Shown here: in pieces, positions 23,287 to 36,165 of the stretch
Layout of the letters: each line of letters begins with the position of its first letter
Position numbering within the stretch: position 1 is the first letter of the stretch
DNA from: Camellia lanceoleosa
Lineage: Eukaryota > Streptophyta > Magnoliopsida > Ericales > Theaceae
Direction: 5' to 3'
DNA: 64,000 nt
Assembly: GCA_025200525.1 (NCBI GenBank)
Contig: CM045770.1
Location: 133,824,200-133,888,199 of the forward strand
Made by a program: the position numbers and the translations under genes
Notes under the pieces: model-generated
The model's input: the letters and a program-made list of their open reading frames with translations, nothing else
What the model was told of the DNA's origin: nothing
Database searches by the model: none

Positions 23287-26200
23287 TAGGGGTGAAATTT
23301 GGGTGAGCTCAACCAGAGCAACCCAAGCCCAGCCCAAGTTTTTTTAGGGCTTGGGCAACTATATCTTGTAATCTGGACAGGCCTGGACAGATTTTTGATG
23401 CCCGAATTGTAATTCGGGCCAAGTCTGGGCAGAATCAATGGCCAACCCGAGCAACCTGAACCCGAATTGAATTTAATATATTATATAAATTATATTATAT
23501 ATATAAATTAAATAAAAGAGCTATACTTAATTTTTATTTTTTTATTTTTTTTTGGGCTAGTCTTTCACTGTTGGATTAGCATCTTTTATGTGTACCATTA
23601 GATTAAATCTAAATAAAACCCTACCTTATCTCTCTCTCAGACTCATTTCATTTTTTGTTCAGGAGAGTTGAACCTTGAAAAATGGTAGAGATAAGCTTCG
23701 ACTAACAACGATGACGCCACCAGCAACAACACCAACCTTTCAATAAGCTTCGACGCCACAAAACACAGGTAGATCCCTTTCTGTGTTTGCATTTGTGCTT
23801 CAATTTGTCTATTTTTGGTCACTCGTCGTTCGATTACTACTCAAAATCGGTGGATCTATGAGTTTAAAAAAAATTTCTTAATAGATTTGCAAAATATGTT
23901 TATGTTAGTGAAATTTTGTTATATATTTGTTTGGGTTAGTGAAATTTTGTTCTTGCATCAGGAATATGTAACTAATTTATGTTGTCGGGTCTAACGAAAA
24001 TTCTTGCAATGCAACTGTTGTGATGTATATAATAATTATATTGATTCACATTAAATATATATATATACATAATCGGGGCCGATAATAATTTTATATATAT
24101 ATATATATAATTTAGGCTAATAAGTTTTCTTGTGCTCTGCTTGCTTGTGTTTGATTCACATTATTATTTAGTAAATATTTGATCTTGTGTTTCTTTGGTT
24201 ATGTTATACATATGATTAGATAAAGTGTGCCATATTTATTTATTTGTTTGTAAATATCATTATATTTCTTTCTTCAGTGTGGAGGAAGCTCTTGCAAGAT
24301 TGTATGTCAGACATGATGGGAGAAACTGATGGAGAAAATAACAAAGAGAAAGATCCAATTGGGGGTGGTGCAAAACTAAAGGAAGGTAAGCGCAAGAAAC
24401 CATATAAATCTAAGTCTCTAGTGTGGGATCATTTTACAAAGTTTAAACAAACTACTGAGAGTAAAGTAGAACGAGCAAATTGCAACTATTGTGGACATGA
24501 ATTTGCTTGTCCAAGTGTTTTAGGTACTAGCACACTTTGGAGACACCTTAAACAATGCTCTTATTATGATGGTAATAAAGACCCAACCCAACAACATTTG
24601 TCTTTCTCCTCAACAGTTGATAGTCAATCTCAAATTGTGAATTAGAAATTTGATCGAGAACATTGTCGTAGAGAACTTGCTTGTATGATTATCATTGATG
24701 AACTACCTTTTAGTTTTGTGGAGAAAGAGGGTTTTAAAAGGTTTGTGAATGCCTTGCAACCAAAATTTCACATTGTCTCAAGAACCACAATCACCAAAGA
24801 TTGCATAGAAATTTATAATTTTGAAAGGAAACTTTTGAAAGCAATCTTTCAAAGTTCAGCTTCACAAGTTTGTCTCACCACAAATTTGTGGACTTCCATT
24901 CAAAATCTTGGGTACATGTGTCTCACAGCACATTACGTTGATATTGATTGGAAGTTACAAAAAAAAATTATCAATTTTCGTGTTCTTCCAAGTCCACATT
25001 GTGGTGAGGTAATTGCACAAGTTGTGGAAACATGCTTACTAGAGTGGCAATTAGAAAAATTAGGCACACTTACGGTAGATAACGCAAGCTCCAACGATGT
25101 AGCAGCTTTAAGTTTAAAAAGGAAGCTTGTTAAGAGGGATGTGTTGTTATTAAATGGTGATTTTTTTCATGTGAGGTGTTTTGCTCATATCCTAAATCTG
25201 ATTGTGAGGGATGGAATTGAGGAGGCTAAGAGGTCAATATTGGCTCTTAGAGATTATGTGAAATATGTGAGGAGTTCCCCATCTCGATTGCAAATGTTCA
25301 AAAAATGTGCCGAGGAGGAAAGAGTTTTGGGTAAGAGGGCTTTGTGTTTAGATGTACAAACATGATGGAATTCAACTTATATCATGTTAAACAATGCAAT
25401 TGAATATCAATTAGTATTTGAGAGATTGGAGGAGAATGATGTGTGTTTCAAAATCGAGGTTAAGAATGTTATGACGGAGGAGGATTGGATGACAGTTAAA
25501 AGTCTTCACAAGTTCCTTGAGATTTTATGTGATAACAAAGTGTGTCTCCGGTTCCAAGTATGTGACTTCTAATTATTTCTTTCTTGAGACCAATAGGATT
25601 CAAGCTCTCCTCTTGAGTTGGGCAAATCATGAGAACAAGTTCTTTTCTAGCATGGCCATGAAAATGAAATTGAAGTTTGAGAAGTATTGTAATATCGAGA
25701 AGATTAATCATTTGTTGGTTGTTGCTGTGGTTTTAGATCCACGTTACAAGTTGAAGTATGTTAAGTTTTCTTTCACAAAATATTATTCCATTAATGATGT
25801 TGATGCTATGATTGAAAAAGTGAAGCTTATCATGAAGCAACTTTATGAGCATTACTCCACCTCTGTGTTAGAATCTATGGAAAATGTGGATGTCTCGAAA
25901 GGTGGAAATGATGTTAGAATGGATGATCTTGGGGTTTCAAGTGTTGGGGTTGATATGCATAAACAAGATTGGCATCAATTCTTGAAAGCTGAAGAAACTG
26001 TGGTCATTAAATCCGAGTTTGATCGTTATTTGGAAGATGGGGTTAAAGAGGAATTTGAACACTTTGACATTTTAGCTTGGTGGAAAATGAAAGCTTCTAC
26101 ATATCGTGTGCTTTGTCTTATAGCACGTGATATTTTATCCATTCCTATATCAACTGTTCCTTCAAAATCGGCATTTAGCACCGGGGGTCGAGTACTTGAT

Positions 26201-27323
26201 CAATTTCGCAGTTCTTTAACTCCTAAAATTATGGAGGCTTTGATTTATGGACAAAATTGGTTAAGGAATTCATCAAGTCCAATTGATGTTGAAGAAAAAT
26301 TAGAGGATCTTGAGAAACTAAAGTCAAGTAAGTTAGTTTTTACACTTGTGCTTTGTTTTTAATTTACAAATCTTATTATATTATCTCAAGTATTTTAATT
26401 TTCTCAGCCATAACGGATGAAATTGGTACTCTTTCTATATCGAGTTCAAGTAATGTTTGAAAAAAAATTTACCACGAGGTAAGAATAATTTAATATTTCA
26501 TTTGACTTGTATTATTTTATATGAGTTATTTGTAATTATGTTCTTTTTTTTTTTTTTAGGACATGGTTGCATTGAGATGAAGATGTGAAGATCAAAATAT
26601 GAAATTTCTATTGGATTGAAGTTTCTGCTAGACTGCTACTTGGATCACTTCTTTTTATTTTGTTGTTTTCAGTTTATGTATGGAATAATGAAGCATTATT
26701 TGATGTATGGAATAATGAACCACTCTTGTTTTCAGTTTATGTTTGGCATCTGGGATGATGTTGAAGTTTGTATTGAAGTTTGATGATGTTGAAGTTTGTT
26801 GTGTGGAAGTTTTATATGTACTAGTGTTTGTGGTTGTTGTTTGATTTATGCACCAGATTTGAAATCTATTGAGAAAAGTGGGACTCATTATATGGAAAAT
26901 TATACAATTGTCTAGCCATCACCAATGGATGACAGAGTTCAGTCAAGGGTTTAATAGCATAACAGTCTGTTTGGTCAACTGTTTATGTTTAAAGTTTGGA
27001 TTAAAGTCATTTGATATAATTTATGGTATTTCAATATTATTTTATTTTATTTTTAAACTTAAACTGTTTATTGTAAAAGATTATTGTTAATCTTTAGTAT
27101 AGTTATTAGCTAAACAGTGCTAAGGTTATTTTAGATTGCTGGACTTGTGAATTTCGGACAATTCGGGCAATTCGAGCTAACCCGAGTTCAAAATATAAAG
27201 CTTGGTCCGAGCTTGGGCAGCAATACTCAGGTTGATGGTCGGGCTTGGGCACTGCCAAATACAATTCGGGCTGGGCTTTGGCAAACCCTCAACCCGACCG
27301 AACCCGCCCGAGTTGCACCCCTA
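23287..27323 (+). mobile_element. hAT DNA transposon nested in the copia element
   Basis: The ends are TAGGGGTGAAATTTGGG and the inverted CCCGAGTTGCACCCCTA. The flanks are CCTGCAAA (23279-23286) and CCTGCCAA (27324-27331), an 8-bp target duplication with one mismatch, as expected for hAT. Subterminal repeats rich in GGGCTTGGGC and CCCGAATTG occur near both ends. It encodes a plus-strand transposase gene (24278-26460) with two stops and a frameshift. It inserted after the copia element and looks relatively young. Confidence 0.85.
24278..26460 (+). pseudogene. hAT transposase (BED finger, hATC dimerisation domain), lightly broken
   Basis: The start codon is at 24301 after a 5' intron (donor 23769, acceptor AG at 24276-24277). 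N-terminal BED zinc finger: CNYCGHEF..LWRHLKQC. The RNase H-like core follows (LTTNLWTS, LTVDNASSND, RCFAHILNLIV, LDPRYKL). The C-terminal hATC domain reads DILAWWKM..SIPISTVPSKSAFSTGGRVLD. A second intron (26328-26407) leads to a short last exon ending at TGA 26458-26460. Breaks: TAG at 24643, TGA at 25363, and a one-base frameshift near 25517-25550. It resembles RICESLEEPER/DAYSLEEPER-type proteins. It would cut and rejoin element ends if intact; as written it is inactive. Confidence 0.85.
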
Positions 27324-27331
27324 CCTGCCAA

Positions 27332-29639
27332 CTCTCACGCCAATCCACGTTGCGTTGAGCCGCGCCAAGCCGCCCCGTGCCATTTTTCGCACCGACTTGA
27401 CTAGCTTGGCTGCTGGATGTAAGGCTCTGTTTGTTTGTTTTAAAAATTCAGAATTGCTTTAAATAGTCATAAGTAATTCGTTATAGCATTGTTTTAAGCG
27501 TGTTTGGTATTATTAAACTCATAATTACATTTTTTATCTACTGTAAAATTTTTGAAAGTTTATGAAAATAAAAAATATTTTTCCTGAAATAATAATTCAT
27601 TATTTCTGCTTTAAAATGCTTTTGGTGTTGCATGACTAAGTTTCTAAGGTTGAAATTTTTACTGTATACTACTGTAATGGTTTACTATTTACTAGTATGA
27701 TTGTTGCATTTTCCCCTATTCTAGATTCTGGAATATTTATTTCTAATTTTATGTGTGTATATTAATTATTTAAAATTCCAGAAAATACTAGAAAATTTTC
27801 AGAAATATTGTACTTTCTATTATGGTATAATCTGAATATTAAACACAGTATATTGTTGTTTTTTGCCTAGAGTTTGCAATATGTTGTGATTAAAGAAGCA
27901 GGATTAGTTTTATTCCATTATTAAATAAAATATAGCATGAGTTGATTGTAAATTTACATTAAGATGCTATTGTATAGAATTAATATTTTATGCTTTAGAC
28001 ATGCCATAGTTAGTGGGAGGTTGTTCGGTTGAGAGAAATCTTTGTAGATTTACTCCCGAAAACTAATGTTTTGCGCATGAATTAAATTAAATTTTGGATA
28101 ATTGTCACTTGTGGTGCAATAGATGATTACGAGCATAGCGGATTTTCGATTTGCGACTTGTGTAATATTGTCACTATTTAATTTAGATTTTTGTGGCAAA
28201 ATTATATTATAATATGCTAATCAAATTAATCCCAATGCACATTTTTTTTCTCTCTCTAAATTGAATTAACTTATGGAAGTTAATTTGGTTGACTTACACT
28301 TAGTAGAGATGTTCAAGTATGAACAATGTAATCTTATTCTTTAGATGAGCAAAAAGTCTTGGAAACTTTAGGTCAGACCTTAATTGAGCCAAAGTAAGGA
28401 AACATGACTCAAAGTCGATGTGGTTTTGTTGCCTTGTTTAGCACAATAAAAACTGAAGTGTGCATTATGGTTAGCGGCATGCTAAGTAGTTTTGATTGGC
28501 GAGTTTGGAGTTGTGAAATGAGTAAACCCTCAATAGATCTAGATATGATCTTGACTATTGAGCTATGCGGATTGACTTTTGTAATTTGACTTGTATAATG
28601 TTGCATCATTGGATGAAACAACATTTAAGAGTCACGTCATCCAAAAAATGCGAGCTTAAATGAGTTAGTCATTAAGTGTAAGACGAGTAGCCAATATAAG
28701 TAGTGTTTTGCTCTTTACCCAAAATGACAGGAGTGGATGGAGCAAAATTTCACGCACTATAATAGTGTGCGTCCAAGTATCAATTGAAGTTAAAATATTA
28801 ACGCTTAGAAACTACAAAATCTATTAACACTAAGTGAAAAGATTAGCGCCTAGTGGCTACAAAATCTATTAGCATTGCCAACTTGTCTAAGTCTAGACAC
28901 TTATCGATTTCTACACTTGAGTGTAAGACATGAGGAGGTGCTTCTTTGTATGATTCCTTAGCTAGGCTAAATGCTTTTGAATGATGTTTACCACTAAGCG
29001 CAAAAGTTGCAGCATAGTAATGAAAAAGGTCAAGGCCGACAAGGTTGTTATGACTCTAAGAATTTGGCGCATCGCTCGTGAGAGTATTGTGTTGAATTAG
29101 ACTCTTTAGCCTAATTCGCCCTTAAGTTACTTCAGGAACTGTCATAGATTGATAGCTTATTCTCTCCTTCTTGTGGATAACAGAATTAATTGCAACTAAC
29201 TATGAAGCGAGAAATAGAGATGGCAAGAGGAGTATCATCATGTTTCAACTAGATGCAGTAAAGTGCATGGAGAATCATATTGACTTGAAGGTGCAGGGGA
29301 TTAGCACTTACTAGTTTAAATTTGCGACTTAGGCGCACTTGATATCTCCATGACATCCTTTTATGATCTAGTTAACATAAATTAGTCATGAGTCATTACC
29401 TAGTTGAGCCTAAACCTTTATACTTGTCTTTGAGAACTTATACATTAGGATGATTAGAATTAGTTTATGACATTGGTCATGAACCGGTGGCTTATTATAC
29501 TTAATCACATTAATAAGAAGATGACATGGATGGTTTGAGTAGGCCCTCTTGGGCCCACTCATTTGTGACATCCTGCTCTCATGTGAATGTGTAACTTTGT
29601 TCGCAACGCATTGTGCACAAGTAAGTAAGAAAGCCGCAG
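27332..29639. other. Copia internal sequence, no readable gene
   Basis: Retrotransposon interior right of the hAT element. AT-rich at first, then a longer region with scattered short frames. No gag or zinc knuckle was recognised. Confidence 0.4.
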
Positions 29640-30460
29640 AAGGGCATCTATATTGGTGCATTTGGTGCACTATGTTTGTGACTGGATATGTGTAAGGGTA
29701 TGATAGCTAGCCCCAATCTCGACACATTTATAGATTACGATATGCATCTTAATCAAGACTATTTGATCTCTCATAAGTCAAAAGTTTTGAGATGATTTTT
29801 GATATTGCACATATGAGGTCGAGATCAATTAGATAAGAGCTTTCATGCTTTTAGTTTTGACCAAGGTGGCGAGTATCTATTTGAGTTGTTTTTTTTAGAA
29901 AGCTTTGTGAAGAGAAATAAATGCTTAGAAAATTGATTATTCCTAGTACTCAGTAACACAATGGTGTAGTAGAGATAAGGAATTAAGTATTGTTATGTTA
30001 GGTGGATGATGGCGCAATATGTTTCCCAATTGGGAATTGTACTTTAGTTTGTTGCCTATGTCCCTAACTAAGTGCCCTCTATATCAGGTTTTACACTCTA
30101 TTTGAGTAATGGGTTAGCAGAGAGTCATCTATGGGCGATCTGTAACCATCAAGCAGCTTATCTTTATTTTACTTCTCATAAGATTGCGAAGTTAAGACCT
30201 AGAGTTCTATGGCGCATTATGGTATGCTGTCTTGTAAACACTTAGGGTCATGTGGCACATTATTGTATGTAGTCATGTAAACCCTCCGGATCATGTGCTT
30301 ATAGGTAAGCAGCTTTGTGGGGGTATAACTAAGTTACATAAAGTTTTCTTAGTAAAGGTGACGTGAATAGAGTTTTGGAACTCTATAAGATAGAAAATCC
30401 TAAGTATAACACTTTATGTAGCCTAATTGAGAATGGAAAGAAATTTTCAATATCCTAGGG
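29640..30460 (+). pseudogene. Degraded copia integrase core
   Basis: Across several frames one can read blocks of the integrase catalytic core: LVH..V, SHKSK, DQGGEYLF (the second catalytic Asp region), T..QHNGVVE (the Glu region), VPS..FTLYE-like and HKIAKL. The order and spacing fit Ty1/copia, but stops and indels are dense. The enzyme would have joined the cDNA copy to the genome. Confidence 0.6.
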
Positions 30461-32285
30461 ATAGAGGGAGCGATGTGCCTACTAGTGGATTACTCCATTA
30501 GAGGAGAATTCTCTACATTCTTAGTTACGTGGTAGCGAATGTGAAAATTTTCCACGTCATCACTGGGTGATTGAGAGGGAAACGTTCATGATTGCTCCGC
30601 AAGATGATAAAGAGCCTAGGATAATGTCGAAGGCTCTCTAGTCCCCTACTTTTAGAAAAGTGGATCAATGTTGCACAATTTAAGACAAAGTCTTTGAGGA
30701 TTAACTATTTCTAGGATTTGGTTGACTTTTCATTATGACGTGATAGTCTCTTTTTGAGGCATAAGGCTTGCTAGATACTGAAAAGTCACACCATTGAGGA
30801 AGGTGTAGACCATGAGAAGAGTTCCTCTTAGGGAGTGAGGTTACTTCAACTTAGGCTATGATTAACATAAGTTCAGAACTTTGATTTGTGGACGTTGTGA
30901 CCCAACTTCTTATTGCAAAATTGGATAAGTAGATCCGTAGGGATTTATCTTCTGTTTTTATGGTGAAAAGATAGGAGTGCAAAAAGATTGCTAGTTCTAA
31001 TAAATCTTTTACGGCCTAAAACAGTTATCCAAATAATGATTCTTAGATTTCATCTAGCCATGATAGGCCAACGATGATCGATAAAAACCACTGAGGCATG
31101 ATCAATGGTCCAAAAAGAAGTTTTTCCTTAGTCATTATGAGCCAAGAATTTATAAGGTTGTCGCCACCTAGGGTTGGCAGTCCTTTGTTTTAGACATGAT
31201 GAACATGGTGATGTAATTTATATGCTCGGATGTATGTTCCTTAGAGATTGTTTTGGGAGTATTCTCGGTTTGTCTTTGATGACTTACATAAGGAATATCC
31301 CAAAATGATTCTAGATGTGAAATTGTAAACCCATTGACTTACCTATTGGTAAAAGCTAGAGTCTCAGCTATTGAGTGAAACCTCGGATTGTCTTTGGGAG
31401 AAACAGACGACCCATATTCCTAGATCTTTTGTTGTGGGAGCCTGAAATACACTATGTGGGCATATTCGGCATAATGAGTGCTATCTTTGGTAAATGGTCA
31501 ACTGAGTAGTTTATACCTTGACCTTGCTCATTAGACTATGGATAGGATGCTTTACTGGTAGTGTATATATTTGCCGTTTATAAGGTTCAATGCGCTTATT
31601 GGGTGCATCTTGAACGAACGCAAATTGGTCACCAAAATATATTTAGAAAGGTAATTGCACAAGAAGTAATGATCTTGAACCACTTAATGTGAAGTTCACA
31701 TGTTGTATATGCTTATCACAAGAGGTGCTGATAGGGCTTATGCTTGGAATCTAGAATTGCATAGACTATGGCCGTGTTTTTTAAAATCCATCACTTATTT
31801 GTTATGAGATGATGGGATGTTGATACTATTATGGTTTGTGTCATAATGATTAGTAGATGATAATGTCAACAGGCAAGATTGGATCACTCACACGAGCAAT
31901 CGCTCTTGGCACTTGGGAGCGAGCAAAGATGAGACTAGTGGTTTATTTGTATTTGGAGCCAAGAAAGGCTTAAATTATCCACTATGTATGTCGCCTTGGT
32001 TACAACCAAGATGCGGTCATGTTAAGGACCAAGCATGGATGTTAGTACCCACTTTCCATGTTGTGCCTGTTATGATTAACCAGATGCGAGATCTCATTTG
32101 GCGCTTAGAAGGCAAGCAAATAAAGAATTCAGGTTAGGCGCAAGAAAGCGACTAGACTAAGATCTGTACGGTGTATCGAGTATGATGTCACTCTTTGGAA
32201 GAGTTACTCCATCGTAGCATGTATTCATACTACATAGGCTTGGCGACTAAGTAATGAGGTGAGAAAATGGATCTCTGGTTCCTCA

Positions 32286-32756
32286 CCGTGTGAGTCTTAT
32301 GTGTCATTACTTACATGAATTTTACTTATGTACCCATTTGTGACCTTTGACTATGTCATAAGGTAAAGGGTTGATGTTCTGCTACTTTGGTATGTTGTAT
32401 GCGGTCATGTATGATTTGGCCTTAAGGGACATCATTGGGAAACCGTGTAAGTCTTTCGTGTCATTACTTACATGAATTTTACTTATGTACCCTTTTGTGA
32501 CCTTTGACTATGTCATAAGGTAAGGGGTTGATGTTCTGCTACTTTGGTATGTTGTATGTAGTCATGTATGATTCGGCCTTAAGGGACATCACTGGGAAAC
32601 CGTGTGAGTCTTACGTGTCATTACTTACATGAATTTTACTTATATACCCTTTCGTGACCTTTGACTATATCATAAGGTAAGGGGTTGATGTTCTGCTACT
32701 TTGGTATGTTGTATGCGGTCATGTATGATTCGGCCTTAAGGGACATCACTGGGAAA
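32286..32756 (+). repeat. Three tandem copies of a 157-bp unit
   Basis: CCGTGTGAGTCTTATGTGTC, CCGTGTAAGTCTTTCGTGTC and CCGTGTGAGTCTTACGTGTC start at 32286, 32443 and 32600. Each unit continues through TGCTACTTTGGTATGTTGTA to GACATCA(T/C)TGGGAAA. The copies differ by few bases, unlike the surrounding decayed copia sequence, so the triplication is later than most of the decay. Confidence 0.85.
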
Positions 32757-33173
32757 GCAGTCAATCTTAAACTAAATGGCATAAGGGCGAAGGAAAGATC
32801 ATCTAGTATTACACCACTATGGTATATTCACTGCCAGCAACTCACATCGCTTTGTATGAGAGGCAGATTGAGTGTGAATATATTGCAAGAATTGAGAGGG
32901 TCAAACATGCTCTTTTGAGGGATTAGAGATATTTTTTGGACCGGTGTAATTAGATGGATCTGGAGTATATGAGACACTATTTCTATTATTTTTGGGTTGA
33001 TGTCCCTATACTGGCTCATTTTGAGTTTCTAGTATAGAGCTCCCATGTGCAAGTGTTCTCAACAGTCGCACGGTTCATTGGTCAGTATGGGATTGTTCAA
33101 TATTTTGAGAAGATTGAGATAAAGATGTGGTAGTGTCATGCCAACTCACGTATGAGTAGGAGATGTTGGAAAT

Positions 33174-33629
33174 TGGACCAGGTATTGGACCCGAATTTAG
33201 GCGCCCATGTAGCATGACCCATGGCCCATTCAAATTACCTATGTAATTTGAATTTGATTTCCTGATTATCCTATTTGTTAGGATAACCCACTATCTATCT
33301 ATACCTATCATATCCTTAGGAGATATGGATAGATGGTTAGATATTTGGTCTATATATTAGATACCATATACGGGATGTGGGCATGAATCGTATAACGAAT
33401 GATTTTCCCATATTCTCTCTCTAACTTTCTCTCCCATCAGAATAACGATCAAGCTTTTGCACTGTGACTAGTGTGGGTGATACTCATACTCTGGTATCAC
33501 TCCATTGCTGGGTGTTCTTGGTTCGTGTTTGAGAAGCACGTGATTTATCCACAAGGTTTTTCGTTTCGGATCCTAACACATAAAGTATGGTTTGAATCAT
33601 TTTACCTGCTGCATTATCTGTATCTTACA
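33174..33629 (+). repeat. 3' LTR of the copia element
   Basis: 456 bp, TGTTGGAAATTGGACC..TCTTACA, then GTTAT. It matches 22113-22577. A weak purine run (ATGAGTAGGAGA) precedes it. Confidence 0.85.
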
Positions 33630-33884
33630 GTTATGTTGTCTTAAGAAAAACCATTTTTAAGGGGTTGATGAACATCTTTCATTATTATATTTGAAAATCA
33701 TTCATTATTTCTTTTGTTTGTTCAATTTATATAGAAAATTTTGGTTTCATTATTTTATTCAGATTTTGATGCTTTACATTCTTGATTTCATTTTATAAGA
33801 TTGTAAAAACATTTTAAAAAATAAAAATCAACGATATATATAGATAACAAGCTAAAAGCCAATGAGTTTGTCACAAATCTTCAA

Positions 33885-34210
33885 CAGATAAGAAAATGTC
33901 TTGGTCCAGAAAGGTGAATTGGACTAGTGGCTTGAGTCTGATGCAGTCTCGTGTGTGGCTGCTGAGGATGGGGCATTGCCTTTCTTGCTCTTTTGATTGC
34001 TTGTTTGAGTTGGAATTTCTTCAACTGTGTCTGCCATGTTTTCTTGTACTCTGTTTATCTGCTTTGGGGTGCACATGATTAGCCAACCTAGTTGGGATGC
34101 ATAGCTTTGGCAATGATGCAGGTCTTCCAAAGTTCTTCTTTTGTATTCTTTGTATCTCTTTTTGCCTTAATGAAATTTCTTCTTTTTTTTGCTGATCAAA
34201 AAAATATATA
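33885..34210 (+). mobile_element. Possible retroposon (LINE-like) 3' end with A-rich tail
   Basis: A TAATGAAATTTCTTCTTTTT stretch followed by GCTGATCAAAAAAA is typical of plant LINE 3' tails. The preceding ~250 bp is GC-richer than its flanks. No protein block was firmly recognised, so the call is tentative. Confidence 0.35.
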
Positions 34211-34347
34211 TAGATAAAAAGTTAACTAGTCTAAAAACTTTTGTGAATCATTCTAAAATTTAAATTAAAGATTCGCTGTATGCATTAATTTTTGAGGCCT
34301 CAAATTTAATTGAAAATTCTATTTTATTTCATTGTTATCTGGGGCAG

Positions 34348-35640
34348 TGTTTTCTGTAGTGAAAGAAGGCTAAAAATTGCAACAGGATCACTGTACCTGC
34401 CCAAGGATGACGAGTTAAAGCCATGAGGGGATGATGCTCACTTCATCTATGCGGAGAAGCAAACAATTGGCTTGGCAGATGGTGTCGGTGGTTGGACTAA
34501 GAAGGGAGTGGACGTAGGCAAATATGCTCGGCAGCTCATGACCAACTCTCTTATTGCACTTCACAACCAACCTAAGGGTGCTGCGAACCCCAAAATGGTT
34601 TTGTTTGAAGCTTATTCAAACACCAAGGCTCAAGGATCATCCACAGCTTGCATTATTACTCTCAATGGACATGCACGCAACCCATCTTTTACTTTTGCTT
34701 TGGCTTAATTGTAATCAGTAGCTAAAATTTGCACTTGTATTAATTTTATTTTTATTTTGTTTTTGAATTCCTTCACTTTCAATTGTCATCTGTGCTAGAA
34801 CTTAAGTGTCATTTTTTAAGGACACTACACTATTGCTTTCATTTCTATACAGGCATTGCGTTTGTGCATAGCTTTCTAGTATATATAAAATTTATTATAT
34901 TGTTTGTTTGTGCAGATCCTGCGTGCAATTAATATTGTGGATTTATGCTCATCCGACATGGCAAAATCAAATATCATTGAGAAAAGTTAGGGATCATAAA
35001 ATTTTTTTCAGGAAAATGATCATGAAAGATTTACGATCCTTGGATTACCTTGATTAGTGTGTGATGCTTTATTCTAAGTGTAATCCAAAGGTCACAAAGT
35101 TTTCATGATTATTTTCATGAAAAGTTTTTCATGATACCTAACATTACTGAATATCATTCACTAGTTCAACAATGGAGTTTCAACTATCCATAATTGGGAA
35201 ATACCAAGGACCATCCAAGTTTAGCAATGGTTATTGATCTATGTTCTATATATATATATATATCTTAATTGAATTCCAAGCTTGTTTGTGAATTAATAAA
35301 TCTTAAATTAGTTTTTTTTCCCATCTCTTTTATCATCTCCTATTATGCCAAATTTCATAAATTTGCACTTTAAACGAGAGTTGGAAGTGGAAGTTGAAGA
35401 AGACGACATTGTGGTAGCTAGAACAAATGGCTTGCTTGACAACTTACGTGAAAGTGAGATTGAAGAGATCATAAACCATGGTGTCCAAAAAGATCCACGG
35501 CAATTGGCTTGCTTGCTGGCCAATCTTGCACCATACAACTCGTTTGACAAGTATGCTGATACGTTTTTTGCCCAGACAGCTAGGAAAAGCAGGGTATTCA
35601 TGCGCAGGAGGCAAAGTTGAGGACAACTAAAATTTTATTT
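34348..35640 (+). pseudogene. Protein phosphatase 2C (PP2C55/80-like) pseudogene
   Basis: The first segment (34348-34708) reads LKIATGSLYLPKDDELKP, a stop at 34424, then GDDAHFIYAEKQTIGLADGV (metal-binding GDDAHF and ADGVGGW motifs), and later EAYSNTKAQGSSTACI. The expected NLGDSG block is missing and the frame ends at 34706. The second segment (about 35325-35640) reads DDIVVARTNGLLDNL (the C-terminal DG-like motif), IANLAPYNSFDKY-like sequence and FAQTAR, then a frameshift into AGG KVEDN and a stop. Internal exons are lost. PP2Cs remove phosphate from Ser/Thr of proteins; this copy cannot. No transposon borders were found around it. Confidence 0.75.
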
Positions 35641-35667
35641 CATCTATTTATTCCATCAGCAATGGTA

Positions 35668-35797
35668 GAGGGCCACAAAAGCAGTGGCTCAAATGACTCA
35701 AAATTGTCAAAACAACGTCGTTTTGGGCTCAAAACCTGCCAAAACAAGGTCGTTTTGACAATTTTGAACCATTTGAGCCACTGTTTTTGTGGCCCTC
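35668..35797. mobile_element. 130-bp palindromic MITE
   Basis: GAGGGCCACAAAAGCAGTGG and its inverted partner CCACTGTTTTTGTGGCCCTC bracket a near-perfect fold-back. Inner arms contain CAAAACAACGTCGTTTTG. No target duplication was assigned. Confidence 0.7.
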
Positions 35798-36118
35798 AAA
35801 CATTTTTTATTATACTTATAATAGAAATTAAAATTTCTATCATATATTTAATCATTGATTCTATTCAATTTTGTAAGAAACTAATCTTATTTTTAGAGAA
35901 AAAGTTCACGTAGTGGAATGGAATGAGGTGCAACAGAATGAAATTATTTTTTTTACAATGCATTTTTTATTATTTTTTTTAATGAATCAAATATAAAATA
36001 AATATTTTCAATAAAAAAATGTCATATTATTCCATTTCATTTAATAAACTCAATAAAATATTGGAGTCAAAAGATTATACTAATCTGTACCTTGAACGGA
36101 CCTTTTTCACTAGTATAA

Positions 36119-36125
<7 letters not shown>
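35798..36125. other. AT-rich spacer, no gene seen
   Basis: No recognisable protein or RNA gene. Confidence 0.4.

Positions 36126-36163
<38 letters not shown>
36126..36163. repeat. (TG)19 microsatellite
   Basis: Uninterrupted TG dinucleotides, 38 bp. Confidence 0.95.

Positions 36164-36165
<2 letters not shown>

Larger units (their letters stand above)
22113..33629 (+). mobile_element. Degenerate Ty1/copia retrotransposon, 11.5 kb including nested hAT
   Basis: LTRs at 22113-22577 and 33174-33629 start TGTTGGAAATTGG and end GTATCTTACA. They are flanked by GTTAT at 22108-22112 and 33630-33634. The primer site TAGTATCAGAGCC follows the left LTR. Degraded integrase is readable at about 29640-30460, well upstream of the right LTR, which fits the copia order (integrase before reverse transcriptase). 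The rest of the internal region has many stops and few recognisable blocks. A 4-kb hAT element (23287-27323) lies within it. Confidence 0.8.

Noticed and set aside
36100..36118. CACTAGT as another Helitron 3' end
   Set aside because: No hairpin precedes it and no matching 5' end was found.
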